DNA of 11,205 nucleotides from contig JAJYHI010000077.1 in NCBI GenBank assembly GCA_021784835.1, forward strand, positions 1-11,205, written 5' to 3'. Shown in pieces: positions 1-5,918 of this stretch. A program made the position numbers and the translations under genes. The notes under the pieces are model-generated. The model ran no database searches. It was not told where the DNA came from and saw only the letters and a list, made by a program, of their open reading frames with translations. The stretch is from a bacterium (GTDB lineage Bacteria; SZUA-79; Acidulodesulfobacterales; Acidulodesulfobacteraceae). Position 1 is the stretch's first letter; each line of letters starts with the position of its first letter.

Positions 1-281
1 TTTCGCTCTGCCTTTATCCCGAATACAGCCCTATCGAAGAAGCCAAAAGGGCATACGACGATTTAAAAGCGGCGGGAATTAATACATCCTTTCTTATCGT
101 TAATTATATTCTCGGCGAAAATTTTAATGACAGCTTTTTTAACGGCAGGAAGAAAATGCAGGAAACTTATCTTGAATCGATAAAGCAAAAATTCGGCATT
201 CCTCTTTTCACGATACCGCAATATTCAGGCGAAATTAATAATCAAAAAACTTTGGATGCTCTTTATTCCGTCGTATTTTAA
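1..281 (+). CDS. ArsA/GET3-family ATPase, C-terminal part (5' end outside window)
   Basis: An open frame runs from the left edge (first full codon at base 3) to TAA at 279-281, giving 92 residues. It has the closing pattern of ArsA/GET3-type P-loop ATPases: a strand ending LYPEYSPIEEAKRAYDDL, then LIVNYILGE, a Q-x-x-Y-L helix, and a last strand FTIPQYSGEI followed by a short leucine-rich helix. In this family the N-terminal half carries the nucleotide-binding loop, which lies outside the window. Family members energise arsenite export with ArsB or act as cytosolic chaperone-like ATPases. Arsenite export cannot be claimed from the tail alone. The gene is co-directional with hgcA, whose start lies 135 bp downstream. 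The frame and end are secure; the specific substrate is unknown. Confidence 0.72.
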   Translation, partial: SLCLYPEYSPIEEAKRAYDDLKAAGINTSFLIVNYILGENFNDSFFNGRKKMQETYLESIKQKFGIPLFTIPQYSGEINNQKTLDALYSVVF

Positions 282-360
282 CCAATAGATTTTTACGATA
301 ATTATTTTAATCCTTAAATAGAGTATATGTTATGTATGATATTGAAATTAAAGTAAAAGA

Positions 361-384
361 TTTATGTTTCACGTGAAACATAAA
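361..384. promoter_or_regulatory. parS: parS centromere site (ParB/Spo0J binding), copy 1
   Basis: Bases 365-380 read TGTTTCACGTGAAACA, identical to the 16-bp parS consensus established for Bacillus subtilis Spo0J/ParB and conserved across most bacterial phyla. The palindrome extends to a perfect 24 bp (361-384). ParB loads here, spreads, and recruits ParA and SMC for origin segregation. The site lies in the non-coding leader between the ArsA-like gene and hgcA, with its edge 32 bp upstream of the hgcA start codon. No parA or parB lies in the window. Confidence 0.9.
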
Positions 385-416
385 AATTAAATTTAAAAAA
401 GAATAATTTTATAAAT

Positions 417-1484
417 ATGATTGATGAAAATATAAATATTTTAGAGTTTTGTAAAAAGCCAAGCCAGTTTGAAAAGGTTAACAGGGTTTCTTCGGAATGG
501 TCGCTGTCTGATTATTCAGGCTCCGTAAAATGCAGGATAAGCAATTCGTTCAGGATGAAATATAGGATTAAACCGGGGATGTATGCTGTCGGCGAACCGG
601 ACGCGAATTCCGAGGTATTTGCAAGCGCAAATTATAAATTAAGTTTCGATATTCTCAGAAAAGCGCTGAAGGGTTTAAACGCATGGATATTAGTACTCGA
701 TACTAAAGGCATAAACGTATGGTGCGCCGCCGGAAAAGGAACATTCGGCACGGAAGAGCTTGTAAAGCGGATAGGCGGGGTTAAACTCGGAAATTTTTTA
801 AATCACCGGCGGATAATACTTCCCCAGCTTGGAGCGGTCGGCGTTAATGCCGATTCCGTTTTTAAACGGACGGGGTTTAAAGTTTATTTCGGTCCCGTGT
901 ATGCAAAAGACATTAAAGCTTATTTAAATTCCGGCAGAAGAAAAACTCAGGAAATGAGGGAAATTAAATTTTCTATGCTCGACAGGCTTATTCTTACGCC
1001 GAGAGAAATTATTCCGGCAATCAATAAATTTATTATTTTTGCAGCTATTATACTTTTATTTTTCGGTATTCAGCCGACGGGCATTTTATTTAAAAGCGCA
1101 TGGGTTTACGGAGAGCCTTTTCTATTACTTGGACTTGCAAGCATAATATCCGGTTCGTTTATAACCCCGGTATTTCTTCCTTTTATACCTTTTCGTTCAT
1201 TTGCCTTAAAAGGCTGGATAAGCGGAATGTTATTAACGGTGTTTGTAATTTTCCTGTTTAATTCGCCAGAGCTAAAAAATATTTTAATTTTTAGCTCGGC
1301 GATTCTTTTCTTTCCCATGGCAAGCTCGTATTTAGCATTGCAATTTACGGGTTCTACGACATTTACAAATATGTCCGGAGTAAAAAAGGAATTGAAAACA
1401 GCCCTGCCGGTTTATTTAATATCTACTGTTATATCTATTGTTTTGTTGATAATTTATAAACTTCATAAATTGGCGATTATATGA
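417..1484 (+). CDS. hgcA: HgcA, corrinoid protein of mercury methylation
   Basis: This 355-residue protein matches HgcA, the corrinoid methyl carrier that transfers a methyl group to Hg(II). The soluble N-terminal corrinoid-binding domain holds the diagnostic cap-helix motif NVWCAAGKGTFGT at residues 100-112; Cys103 is the expected lower-axial cobalt ligand. The C-terminal part is a membrane domain with about five hydrophobic segments (roughly 203-219, 232-256, 264-281, 287-310, 331-348), as in HgcA and unlike the related CFeSP/CdhD proteins. The length is close to characterised HgcA (about 340 residues). The ATG at 417 has only a weak purine-rich stretch upstream (around 396-403). The stop overlaps the hgcB start by 4 bp (ATGA), which implies translational coupling. 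A parS site sits just upstream. Confidence in the family is very high; methylation activity is inferred. Confidence 0.96.
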   Translation: MIDENINILEFCKKPSQFEKVNRVSSEWSLSDYSGSVKCRISNSFRMKYRIKPGMYAVGEPDANSEVFASANYKLSFDILRKALKGLNAWILVLDTKGINVWCAAGKGTFGTEELVKRIGGVKLGNFLNHRRIILPQLGAVGVNADSVFKRTGFKVYFGPVYAKDIKAYLNSGRRKTQEMREIKFSMLDRLILTPREIIPAINKFIIFAAIILLFFGIQPTGILFKSAWVYGEPFLLLGLASIISGSFITPVFLPFIPFRSFALKGWISGMLLTVFVIFLFNSPELKNILIFSSAILFFPMASSYLALQFTGSTTFTNMSGVKKELKTALPVYLISTVISIVLLIIYKLHKLAII

Positions 1485-1774
1485 AATATCTCAAGAATGT
1501 ATCGAGCCTTAAATTTTTTGCCGAAAAATGCACCAACTGTTTTGTATGCATCGACGTATGTCCCCACGGAGTATTTCGACTAAAAAATAAAAAAATCGGC
1601 GTTGCCGATAAGGACTTATGTATGGAATGCGGCGCCTGCGCCCTTAACTGCAAATACGGGGCTATCAGCGTAAATTCGGGCGTCGGATGCGCAAGCGGCA
1701 TAATAAACGGAATGCTCACCGGAGGCGAGCCTTCATGCGATTGCGGCGGTTCATCTTCTGTAGAATGCTGTTGA
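1481..1774 (+). CDS. hgcB: HgcB, 2x[4Fe-4S] ferredoxin of mercury methylation
   Basis: This 97-residue ferredoxin is the partner of HgcA and is thought to supply low-potential electrons to regenerate Co(I) corrinoid. Two [4Fe-4S] motifs are visible: C17-x2-C20-x2-C23-x3-C27-P, and C47-x2-C50-x2-C53-x3-C57. After them come the HgcB hallmarks: a lone conserved cysteine (Cys70, in GVGCA) and a C-terminal cysteine pair (Cys96-Cys97). These have been implicated in binding and transferring Hg(II) to HgcA. An extra C86-D-C88 pair lies in the tail. The start codon overlaps the hgcA stop (ATGA), there is no separate Shine-Dalgarno, and the two genes are almost certainly one transcript. The ferredoxin fold and the position next to HgcA make the call secure. 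Confidence 0.95.
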   Translation: MKYLKNVSSLKFFAEKCTNCFVCIDVCPHGVFRLKNKKIGVADKDLCMECGACALNCKYGAISVNSGVGCASGIINGMLTGGEPSCDCGGSSSVECC

Positions 1775-1862
1775 ATACTATCTCTAAAAAATACATAGTA
1801 ATTAAACTAAACTCTTCAAATATTTCTTCTATAAAAAATCCCAAGGCGCCTGCAAAAAAAAC

Positions 1863-1894
1863 TTGACATTATACCTAAGTATAAGGTGTAAAAT
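1863..1894 (+). promoter_or_regulatory. MerR-type metal-responsive promoter/operator for the merP/merT-like genes
   Basis: A perfect -35 box TTGACA (1863-1868) is followed, after an over-long 20-bp spacer, by a -10 box TAAAAT (1889-1894). The spacer contains a dyad, TTATACCT (1869-1876) and AGGTGTAA (1884-1891), with 7 of 8 positions complementary around a 7-base centre. An elongated 19-20 bp spacer with a centred dyad is the signature of promoters activated by MerR-family regulators, which untwist the DNA on metal binding. It drives the genes starting at 1957, about 55 bp downstream of the expected start point. No merR gene is in the window, so the regulator and its metal are unknown. Confidence 0.7.
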
Positions 1895-1956
1895 ATAAAT
1901 AGTCGGCGATGTATAAAAATTTTAAAATTTAATAAATTAAAAATGGAGGTTTTTTT

Positions 1957-2343
1957 ATGAAAAACTATTTAAATAAGAAAAAATTTACCGGAGGTATTTT
2001 AGCAATTTTGATTTTTACAGCATTAATATTAACGGCATCTGCATTTGTTTATCAAAAGAATTACGATTCAAAGAACTTAAATCTTACGGATTTTAATAGT
2101 TCAAATATTGTTCATACCGACAGATTTAAGGTTTACGGGCTTGTCTGCGGCGACACTTTTTGCTTAACGAATATTCAAAACGCGTTATACAAGATTAAAG
2201 GAGTCGATAACGTAAAGATTGATATGCAAAATCAAGAGGCTATAGTAAAGTTTAAAGGAAACATATCCCCAAAAATATTTATAAAAGCGATAGACGGCGC
2301 ATCGAACGCTATGTTTCATTACAGCGCGCGCTATATAAAATAA
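1957..2343 (+). CDS. MerP-like periplasmic heavy-metal-associated (HMA) protein with variant C-x4-C site
   Basis: This 128-residue protein has a hydrophobic N-terminal segment (about 13-31) with a possible signal-peptidase site after ASA (27-29). It would be exported and either released or anchored. Residues about 57-118 follow the HMA/MerP beta-alpha-beta pattern: FKVYGLVCGDTFC, a helix, then GVDNVKIDMQNQEAIVKF. MerP scavenges Hg(II) in the periplasm and hands it to MerT. Here the metal loop reads GLVC(64)GDTFC(69), so the usual C-x2-C is replaced by C-x4-C, which makes metal specificity uncertain. A strong Shine-Dalgarno GGAGG (1945-1949) precedes the ATG by 7 bases. It is the first gene behind the MerR-type promoter and is followed by a MerT-like gene. 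An alternative reading is a copper- or other thiophilic-metal HMA chaperone. Confidence 0.75.
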   Translation: MKNYLNKKKFTGGILAILIFTALILTASAFVYQKNYDSKNLNLTDFNSSNIVHTDRFKVYGLVCGDTFCLTNIQNALYKIKGVDNVKIDMQNQEAIVKFKGNISPKIFIKAIDGASNAMFHYSARYIK

Positions 2344-2401
2344 ATATTAGCATTAGTTTAAGCGTAATACATTGATTAACTTGCTATTGCAGGAGGATAT
2401 C

Positions 2402-2863
2402 GTGAAAACAAAAAAATTATCAAATTCAATTAACGGAGTAAGTTCAAGCGCAACATCTTTTTCAGCCGGAATTTTTGCAATTTTAGGCGGAGTTTGCTGT
2501 TGGGGACCGTTAGTTTTCAGCATACTTGGAGTCGGCGCAAGCACCGGCGGGGTATTGGGATCTACCGCATCTTTTCTTGGTGCAATTGCGCCTTATAGAA
2601 ACTACTTTTTGTTATTAAATATTATAGGCATTCTTTTATCGTTTTTATTTATTTATGTAATGCCGAAAATATCTTTTCAAGGAAAAAAAGCGTCGGATAT
2701 CGAAGAAAGCGCTAACGGTGAAACCTGTGATTGCGAGACTTCGGCAGGCTCTTTTAATTTTAGCAAAATAGTTTTTTTCTCATCTGTTTTGATAACGGTC
2801 GGCATTTTTATATATTTGTATGTTGACAGCGGTCAGATTTTTACGGCTTGGCCGCAGTTGTAA
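2402..2863 (+). CDS. merT: MerT-like mercuric ion transport membrane protein
   Basis: MerT receives Hg(II) from MerP and moves it across the inner membrane. Read from the GTG at 2402 the protein is 153 residues. The first membrane helix carries GGVCCWGPLVFSILGVGAS with the vicinal pair Cys32-Cys33, the Hg relay of MerT. The conserved APYRNYF then leads into helix two (about 70-87). A soluble loop holds a second pair, Cys109-Asp-Cys111, corresponding to the MerT cytoplasmic-loop cysteines, and helix three spans about 123-141. The N-terminus is some 20 residues longer than typical MerT. The GTG start is chosen because AGGAGG (2391-2396) lies 5 bases before it; an in-frame TTG at 2372 has no ribosome site. 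It lies 58 bp after the MerP-like gene. MerA is absent nearby, so detoxification by reduction is not implied. Confidence 0.82.
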   Translation: MKTKKLSNSINGVSSSATSFSAGIFAILGGVCCWGPLVFSILGVGASTGGVLGSTASFLGAIAPYRNYFLLLNIIGILLSFLFIYVMPKISFQGKKASDIEESANGETCDCETSAGSFNFSKIVFFSSVLITVGIFIYLYVDSGQIFTAWPQL

Positions 2864-2941
2864 ATAAAAATACTTTTATTTACATATAAAGCGTCAATAA
2901 AGCATAAGGAATGATTTAGCTAAATTAATGGAGGTGCAATT

Positions 2942-3199
2942 ATGCAGAGCAAAAAAATGAACGAAGAATTTCAAGATACTATACAGAGTTTACTGATAGA
3001 AATAGACAATATTAAAGAATATCTTGAAGAAATATACGGTTATGACGGAGAAGTAAAAAAACTTTTTGAAAATTCCGGAAAAGGAACTTATATTGAAAAT
3101 AAAGTAAAAGAATTAAACGATAAAATTGCGGTTTTTAACTGGTGGTGGAAGGTGGCAGCAAGAGATGTAGAAGAGATGAAGGGAAAACTCATTAAATAA
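2942..3199 (+). CDS. Hypothetical 85-aa charged helical protein
   Basis: I do not recognise this family. The 85-residue product is highly charged and predicted helical (many Glu/Lys/Ile/Leu in heptad-like spacing, residues about 5-35 and 50-64), with a striking NWWWK cluster at 66-70. It has no signal peptide, no membrane helix and no cysteine, so it is likely cytosolic. A good Shine-Dalgarno (GGAGG, 2930-2934) precedes the ATG by 7 bases, supporting a real gene. It starts 78 bp after the MerT-like gene on the same strand and could be the third member of that unit. It ends 8 bp before the convergent DUF2784-like gene. Confidence 0.72.
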   Translation: MQSKKMNEEFQDTIQSLLIEIDNIKEYLEEIYGYDGEVKKLFENSGKGTYIENKVKELNDKIAVFNWWWKVAARDVEEMKGKLIK

Positions 3200-3207
3200 A
3201 AAAAATT

Positions 3208-3606
3208 TTATTTTTTTTGTCGAACCGGAGGTATCGTAAACCAAACGATAAAAACGGTTATGCCGAGCGCTATATATATCGCATTAAACATCCATATAGG
3301 AAAATTATAATATAAAACTTTATTAACCATTCCGGCAATAAACGGCATAGAACTATGCCGCATATGGTCTAAAGACATAAGCTTATATTCAAGCCAAGTC
3401 AGCGGACATTCGATATTAAAGACGGATTCAAAAGCCACAATTCCAATCATTGAAAGATGAATTAACCTGAAAGTAAAATTTCTTACCCATTTCCAACGCG
3501 CAAAAAAACCCGCAATTATAAGAAAAAACCCGATTACAATTATAAGCGCGTAAAGCAAATGCACTATATATACCGTTGAAATAGCGATAGAATAAAATTC
3601 TTTCAT
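3208..3606 (-). CDS. DUF2784-family small membrane protein
   Basis: This 132-residue integral membrane protein has about four hydrophobic segments (roughly 10-34, 46-63, 88-100, 104-125). It matches the DUF2784 pattern: a His in the first helix (His16), a His in the second (His50), then the conserved short motif CPLTWLE (67-73), followed by further helices and a basic tail. The function of the family is unknown; conserved histidines hint at heme or metal binding, but that is speculation. The minus-strand ATG at 3606 has a fair ribosome site (AAGGCGG) about 6 bases upstream. The gene diverges from the SppA-like gene and converges with the 85-aa gene. Confidence 0.78.
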   Translation of the reverse strand: MKEFYSIAISTVYIVHLLYALIIVIGFFLIIAGFFARWKWVRNFTFRLIHLSMIGIVAFESVFNIECPLTWLEYKLMSLDHMRHSSMPFIAGMVNKVLYYNFPIWMFNAIYIALGITVFIVWFTIPPVRQKK

Positions 3607-3677
3607 AATTATCCGCCTTTATTTATTATATTCCACTTTGATTTAAATGTTAAATTATTTTGTGAAACCGTGCATTG

Positions 3678-3706
3678 TTGCTTATATACAAAATCTGTAA
3701 TATAAT
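3678..3706 (+). promoter_or_regulatory. Sigma70-type promoter for the SppA-like gene
   Basis: TTGCTT (3678-3683) and a perfect TATAAT (3701-3706) are separated by 17 bp. Transcription would begin near 3713. The -10 box overlaps the in-frame ATG at 3705, so that codon and the TTG at 3675 cannot be the start used from this promoter, which supports the ATG at 3741. Confidence 0.65.
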
Positions 3707-3740
3707 GAAAAAAATTTTGAAAATTGGAGCGAATAACATT

Positions 3741-4505
3741 ATGTCGATATTTAACAGGAATAAAGCGGCGATAGTTCGTTTTTCCGGCGCTATAACCGCG
3801 CAAAGCGTTTTGCCTTATATTAAACTTTTGAAAAAACTTGAAAAAATGAAATCCGTAAAAGGAGTTATGTTCGTTATAGACAGTCCGGGAGGCAGCGCTA
3901 TTCACTCTGAACTGCTGTTTTTAGCAATAAAAAGGCTCAGAGATAAAGGCAAGGTAATATACGGATATCTCGAGGTTGCGGCTTCGGGCGGTTATATGAT
4001 AGCATGCGGATTGGAAAAATTGTATGCTCCGTCAACTGCGCTAATCGGCTCAATAGGCGTTATAAGCGTTAAACCGGTGCTTAAAGAAATATTAGAAAAA
4101 ATAGGAATAGGCTATGAAGTCGTTAAAAAAGGCAGCCGTAAAGATATGTGGCTTTTTACCAGAAATTATACGGAAGAGGAAAGGGAAAGCATAAGCGAAC
4201 TTCAGGCCGAAATTTACGATCGTTTTATTGAAATAGTTTCGGAGGGAAGGGAGATTCCAAAAGATGAAGTCCTTAAAATAGCGACGGGAGAACTATTTTC
4301 TTCAAAAAAATCTATAGCGTTAAAATTAATAGATAAGGTGTCGGGATTTGACGATGCGCTTGAAGAGTTATGCAAAACCGTTAATGCCGACCCCGATAAA
4401 GCCGTCAGATTGGGGATAAAAAAGCCTTTTTTTCAAAAGATAATAGGAACTTCTATTAACAATATCGTAGAAGAAATTTATTACGGAGCGATTTATAAAA
4501 GTTAG
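3741..4505 (+). CDS. sppA: SppA-type signal peptide peptidase (S49 serine protease)
   Basis: Peptidase family S49 cleaves leftover signal peptides and other membrane-associated peptides with a Ser/Lys dyad. Numbered from the ATG at 3741 (254 residues), the conserved VIDSPGG lies at 45-51. The nucleophile is Ser82 in EVAASGGYMIA, followed by APSTALIGSIGVI. The general base is expected at Lys134 in GSRKDM. The Ser-to-Lys distance is 52 residues, as in B. subtilis SppA. This start is preferred because GGAG (3726-3729) precedes it and the promoter overlaps the earlier ATG. The protein has no N-terminal transmembrane segment, which is unusual since SppA is normally membrane-anchored. It may be cytoplasmic or peripheral. 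It is convergent with the TSUP gene. Confidence 0.87.
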   Translation: MSIFNRNKAAIVRFSGAITAQSVLPYIKLLKKLEKMKSVKGVMFVIDSPGGSAIHSELLFLAIKRLRDKGKVIYGYLEVAASGGYMIACGLEKLYAPSTALIGSIGVISVKPVLKEILEKIGIGYEVVKKGSRKDMWLFTRNYTEEERESISELQAEIYDRFIEIVSEGREIPKDEVLKIATGELFSSKKSIALKLIDKVSGFDDALEELCKTVNADPDKAVRLGIKKPFFQKIIGTSINNIVEEIYYGAIYKS

Positions 4506-4524
4506 ATAAAGATGAATTAAAAAA

Positions 4525-5271
4525 TTAAAGTGAATGTATTATTAAACCTATAGCGGCTAAAGATAAAATTATCAATACCGAATAGTAAAAAGTTTTTTGA
4601 TTTATTTTAAAATGCATCTTATTTCCGAAAAATAAACCGATAAGCAAAGAAGGCATTAATAAGCCGGAAAATTTTAAGACTTTTATGGTTATAAGTCCGA
4701 ACGATAAATAAATAGCCGCCCTTACTATGCTGTCCGTAATTGCGACTATCTGAAAAGTTGCCCTAAACGTTCGTTTGTCGTGGTGTTTCATCTGAAGGTA
4801 GGCGACGATAGGCGGACCGCCGCCGCCGTATAAACTGCCTATAAAACCTCCTAAAAAACCCAAAGGCGCCCCTATAGCGTTTTTAACGTAAGGCATTTTG
4901 TCCTGTTTTACTTTTAAAGCATATATTATATACATTATAATAAAAATGCCGAGAAAAATTGTTAGTTTTTGCGGGTCTGCATATTTTAATACGTAAGCTC
5001 CAAGCAAAAGCCCTAAAACGGTTGAAGGAAGTAAATACGAAAGGTCGTTCCATTTTACTTCTTTAAGGTCGTATGCGCCCAGAATTATGCTTCCGATAAA
5101 ATCAAGTATAAAAACGGCGGGAACTGTAATTCTTATGGGAAGCAGTATAGTTAAAAACGAAACCGATATTAAACCTGAGCCGAAACCTATCGTCGCCCTG
5201 ACGAAGAATGCGAAGAGAACGACAAAAATGCCGGCTATTAAGTCAAATATCGGTATAGATGTAAAATGCAT
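4525..5271 (-). CDS. TauE/SafE (TSUP) family sulfite/organosulfur permease
   Basis: This 248-residue polytopic inner-membrane protein has about eight hydrophobic segments. The duplicated glycine-rich signature of the TSUP/TauE-SafE family is clear: ATIGFGSGL at 26-34 in the first half and GGFIGSLYGGGGPP at 141-154 in the second. Family members export sulfite, sulfoacetate or related small anions, or take up organosulfur compounds; substrates cannot be read from sequence. The length fits the family. The ATG at 5271 has no strong ribosome site but sits just before the first hydrophobic helix. Sulfite handling would suit an anaerobic sulfur metaboliser, but nothing next to it confirms this. Confidence 0.87.
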   Translation of the reverse strand: MHFTSIPIFDLIAGIFVVLFAFFVRATIGFGSGLISVSFLTILLPIRITVPAVFILDFIGSIILGAYDLKEVKWNDLSYLLPSTVLGLLLGAYVLKYADPQKLTIFLGIFIIMYIIYALKVKQDKMPYVKNAIGAPLGFLGGFIGSLYGGGGPPIVAYLQMKHHDKRTFRATFQIVAITDSIVRAAIYLSFGLITIKVLKFSGLLMPSLLIGLFFGNKMHFKINQKTFYYSVLIILSLAAIGLIIHSL

Positions 5272-5522
5272 TAAGATTAGTTTTCTAATTTAATTTATTT
5301 AAATTCTTTAGGTAATTTTTGAGATTAAAAAACATTCTTTTAACAATTCTTCATTTTGAGAAGATTTGGACAGCACAATACTCCCTAACCTTTCTTCCAT
5401 TTATTAAAAAAACGGTTAAGAAGTTATTTTGAGTTTAATGTTTGTTTTGAAGTATTTTATAAGATATATATTATCATTCCATAATAAACCTTTTTATGGG
5501 TTGTTTTATCATTTAATTATTT
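5272..5522. other. Intergenic region, 251 bp, no confident gene
   Basis: This AT-rich spacer lies between two minus-strand genes. I see no RNA gene and no convincing promoter. A weak stem (AACC 5487-5490 with GGTT 5499-5502) next to AT-rich sequence could terminate the flavoprotein/YjbQ transcript, but four pairs is poor support. A 30-codon minus-strand frame (5308-5400) lacks a ribosome site. Confidence 0.5.
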
Positions 5523-5918
5523 TTAAATTAAAATTAAGTTAATATTTCTCTGCCTTGGCCCGTCAAATTCGCAAAGGAAAATTCCTTCCCATCTTCCGAG
5601 ATTCAGCTTATTGCCGGAATAAGACAATATCCTTGAATTGCCTATTATCGCCGCTTTTATATGCGCGTCGGAATTTCCTTCGGCGTGGCGGTAATTATTG
5701 TTTTTAGGCGCCAGATTATCTAAAAAACGGTTTATATCGAAAGCGACGTCGGGGTCGTATGCTTCGTTGATAATAACGGCGGTTGTAGTGTGAGGCGAAT
5801 AGACCAGGCAAAGTCCGTCGTCGCTGCCGGATTTAAAAATAAAATCTTCAACGATTTTCGTAATGTCTAATAATTCGCTTCTTTTGCCGGTTTTTACCGG
5901 AAAATTATATATTTTCAT
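5523..5918 (-). CDS. YjbQ/UPF0047 family protein (secondary thiamine-phosphate synthase-like)
   Basis: This 131-residue protein carries the UPF0047/YjbQ hallmarks: SPHTTTAVIINEAYDPDV (41-58), a metal/anion-site cluster with His78, Asn82, Asp84 and His86 (HAEGNSDAHIKAAIIG), and LGRWEGIFLCEFDGPRQR (107-124). Family members form compact trimers. Some show weak thiamine-phosphate synthase activity, but the true physiological role is not settled. The start is placed at the ATG at 5918, where most family members begin (MKIYNF). An in-frame TTG at 5942 would add eight residues. The start lies inside the end of the upstream flavoprotein gene (14-bp overlap), so the two are probably co-transcribed and coupled. 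Confidence 0.9.
   Translation of the reverse strand: MKIYNFPVKTGKRSELLDITKIVEDFIFKSGSDDGLCLVYSPHTTTAVIINEAYDPDVAFDINRFLDNLAPKNNNYRHAEGNSDAHIKAAIIGNSRILSYSGNKLNLGRWEGIFLCEFDGPRQRNINLILI

Noticed and set aside
1848..1860. Possible terminator after hgcB (AGGCGCCT followed by A/T-rich sequence)
   Set aside because: The 8-bp palindrome leaves no loop and is followed by an A-run rather than a T-run on the coding strand.
3196..3222. AT-only dyad between the convergent 85-aa and DUF2784-like genes
   Set aside because: Poly-A/poly-T symmetry with no GC pairs is expected by composition. It may aid termination but cannot be called.
5308..5400. 30-codon minus-strand frame in the gap upstream of the TSUP gene
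   Set aside because: It has an ATG but no Shine-Dalgarno and no recognisable similarity; length is within chance for this composition.
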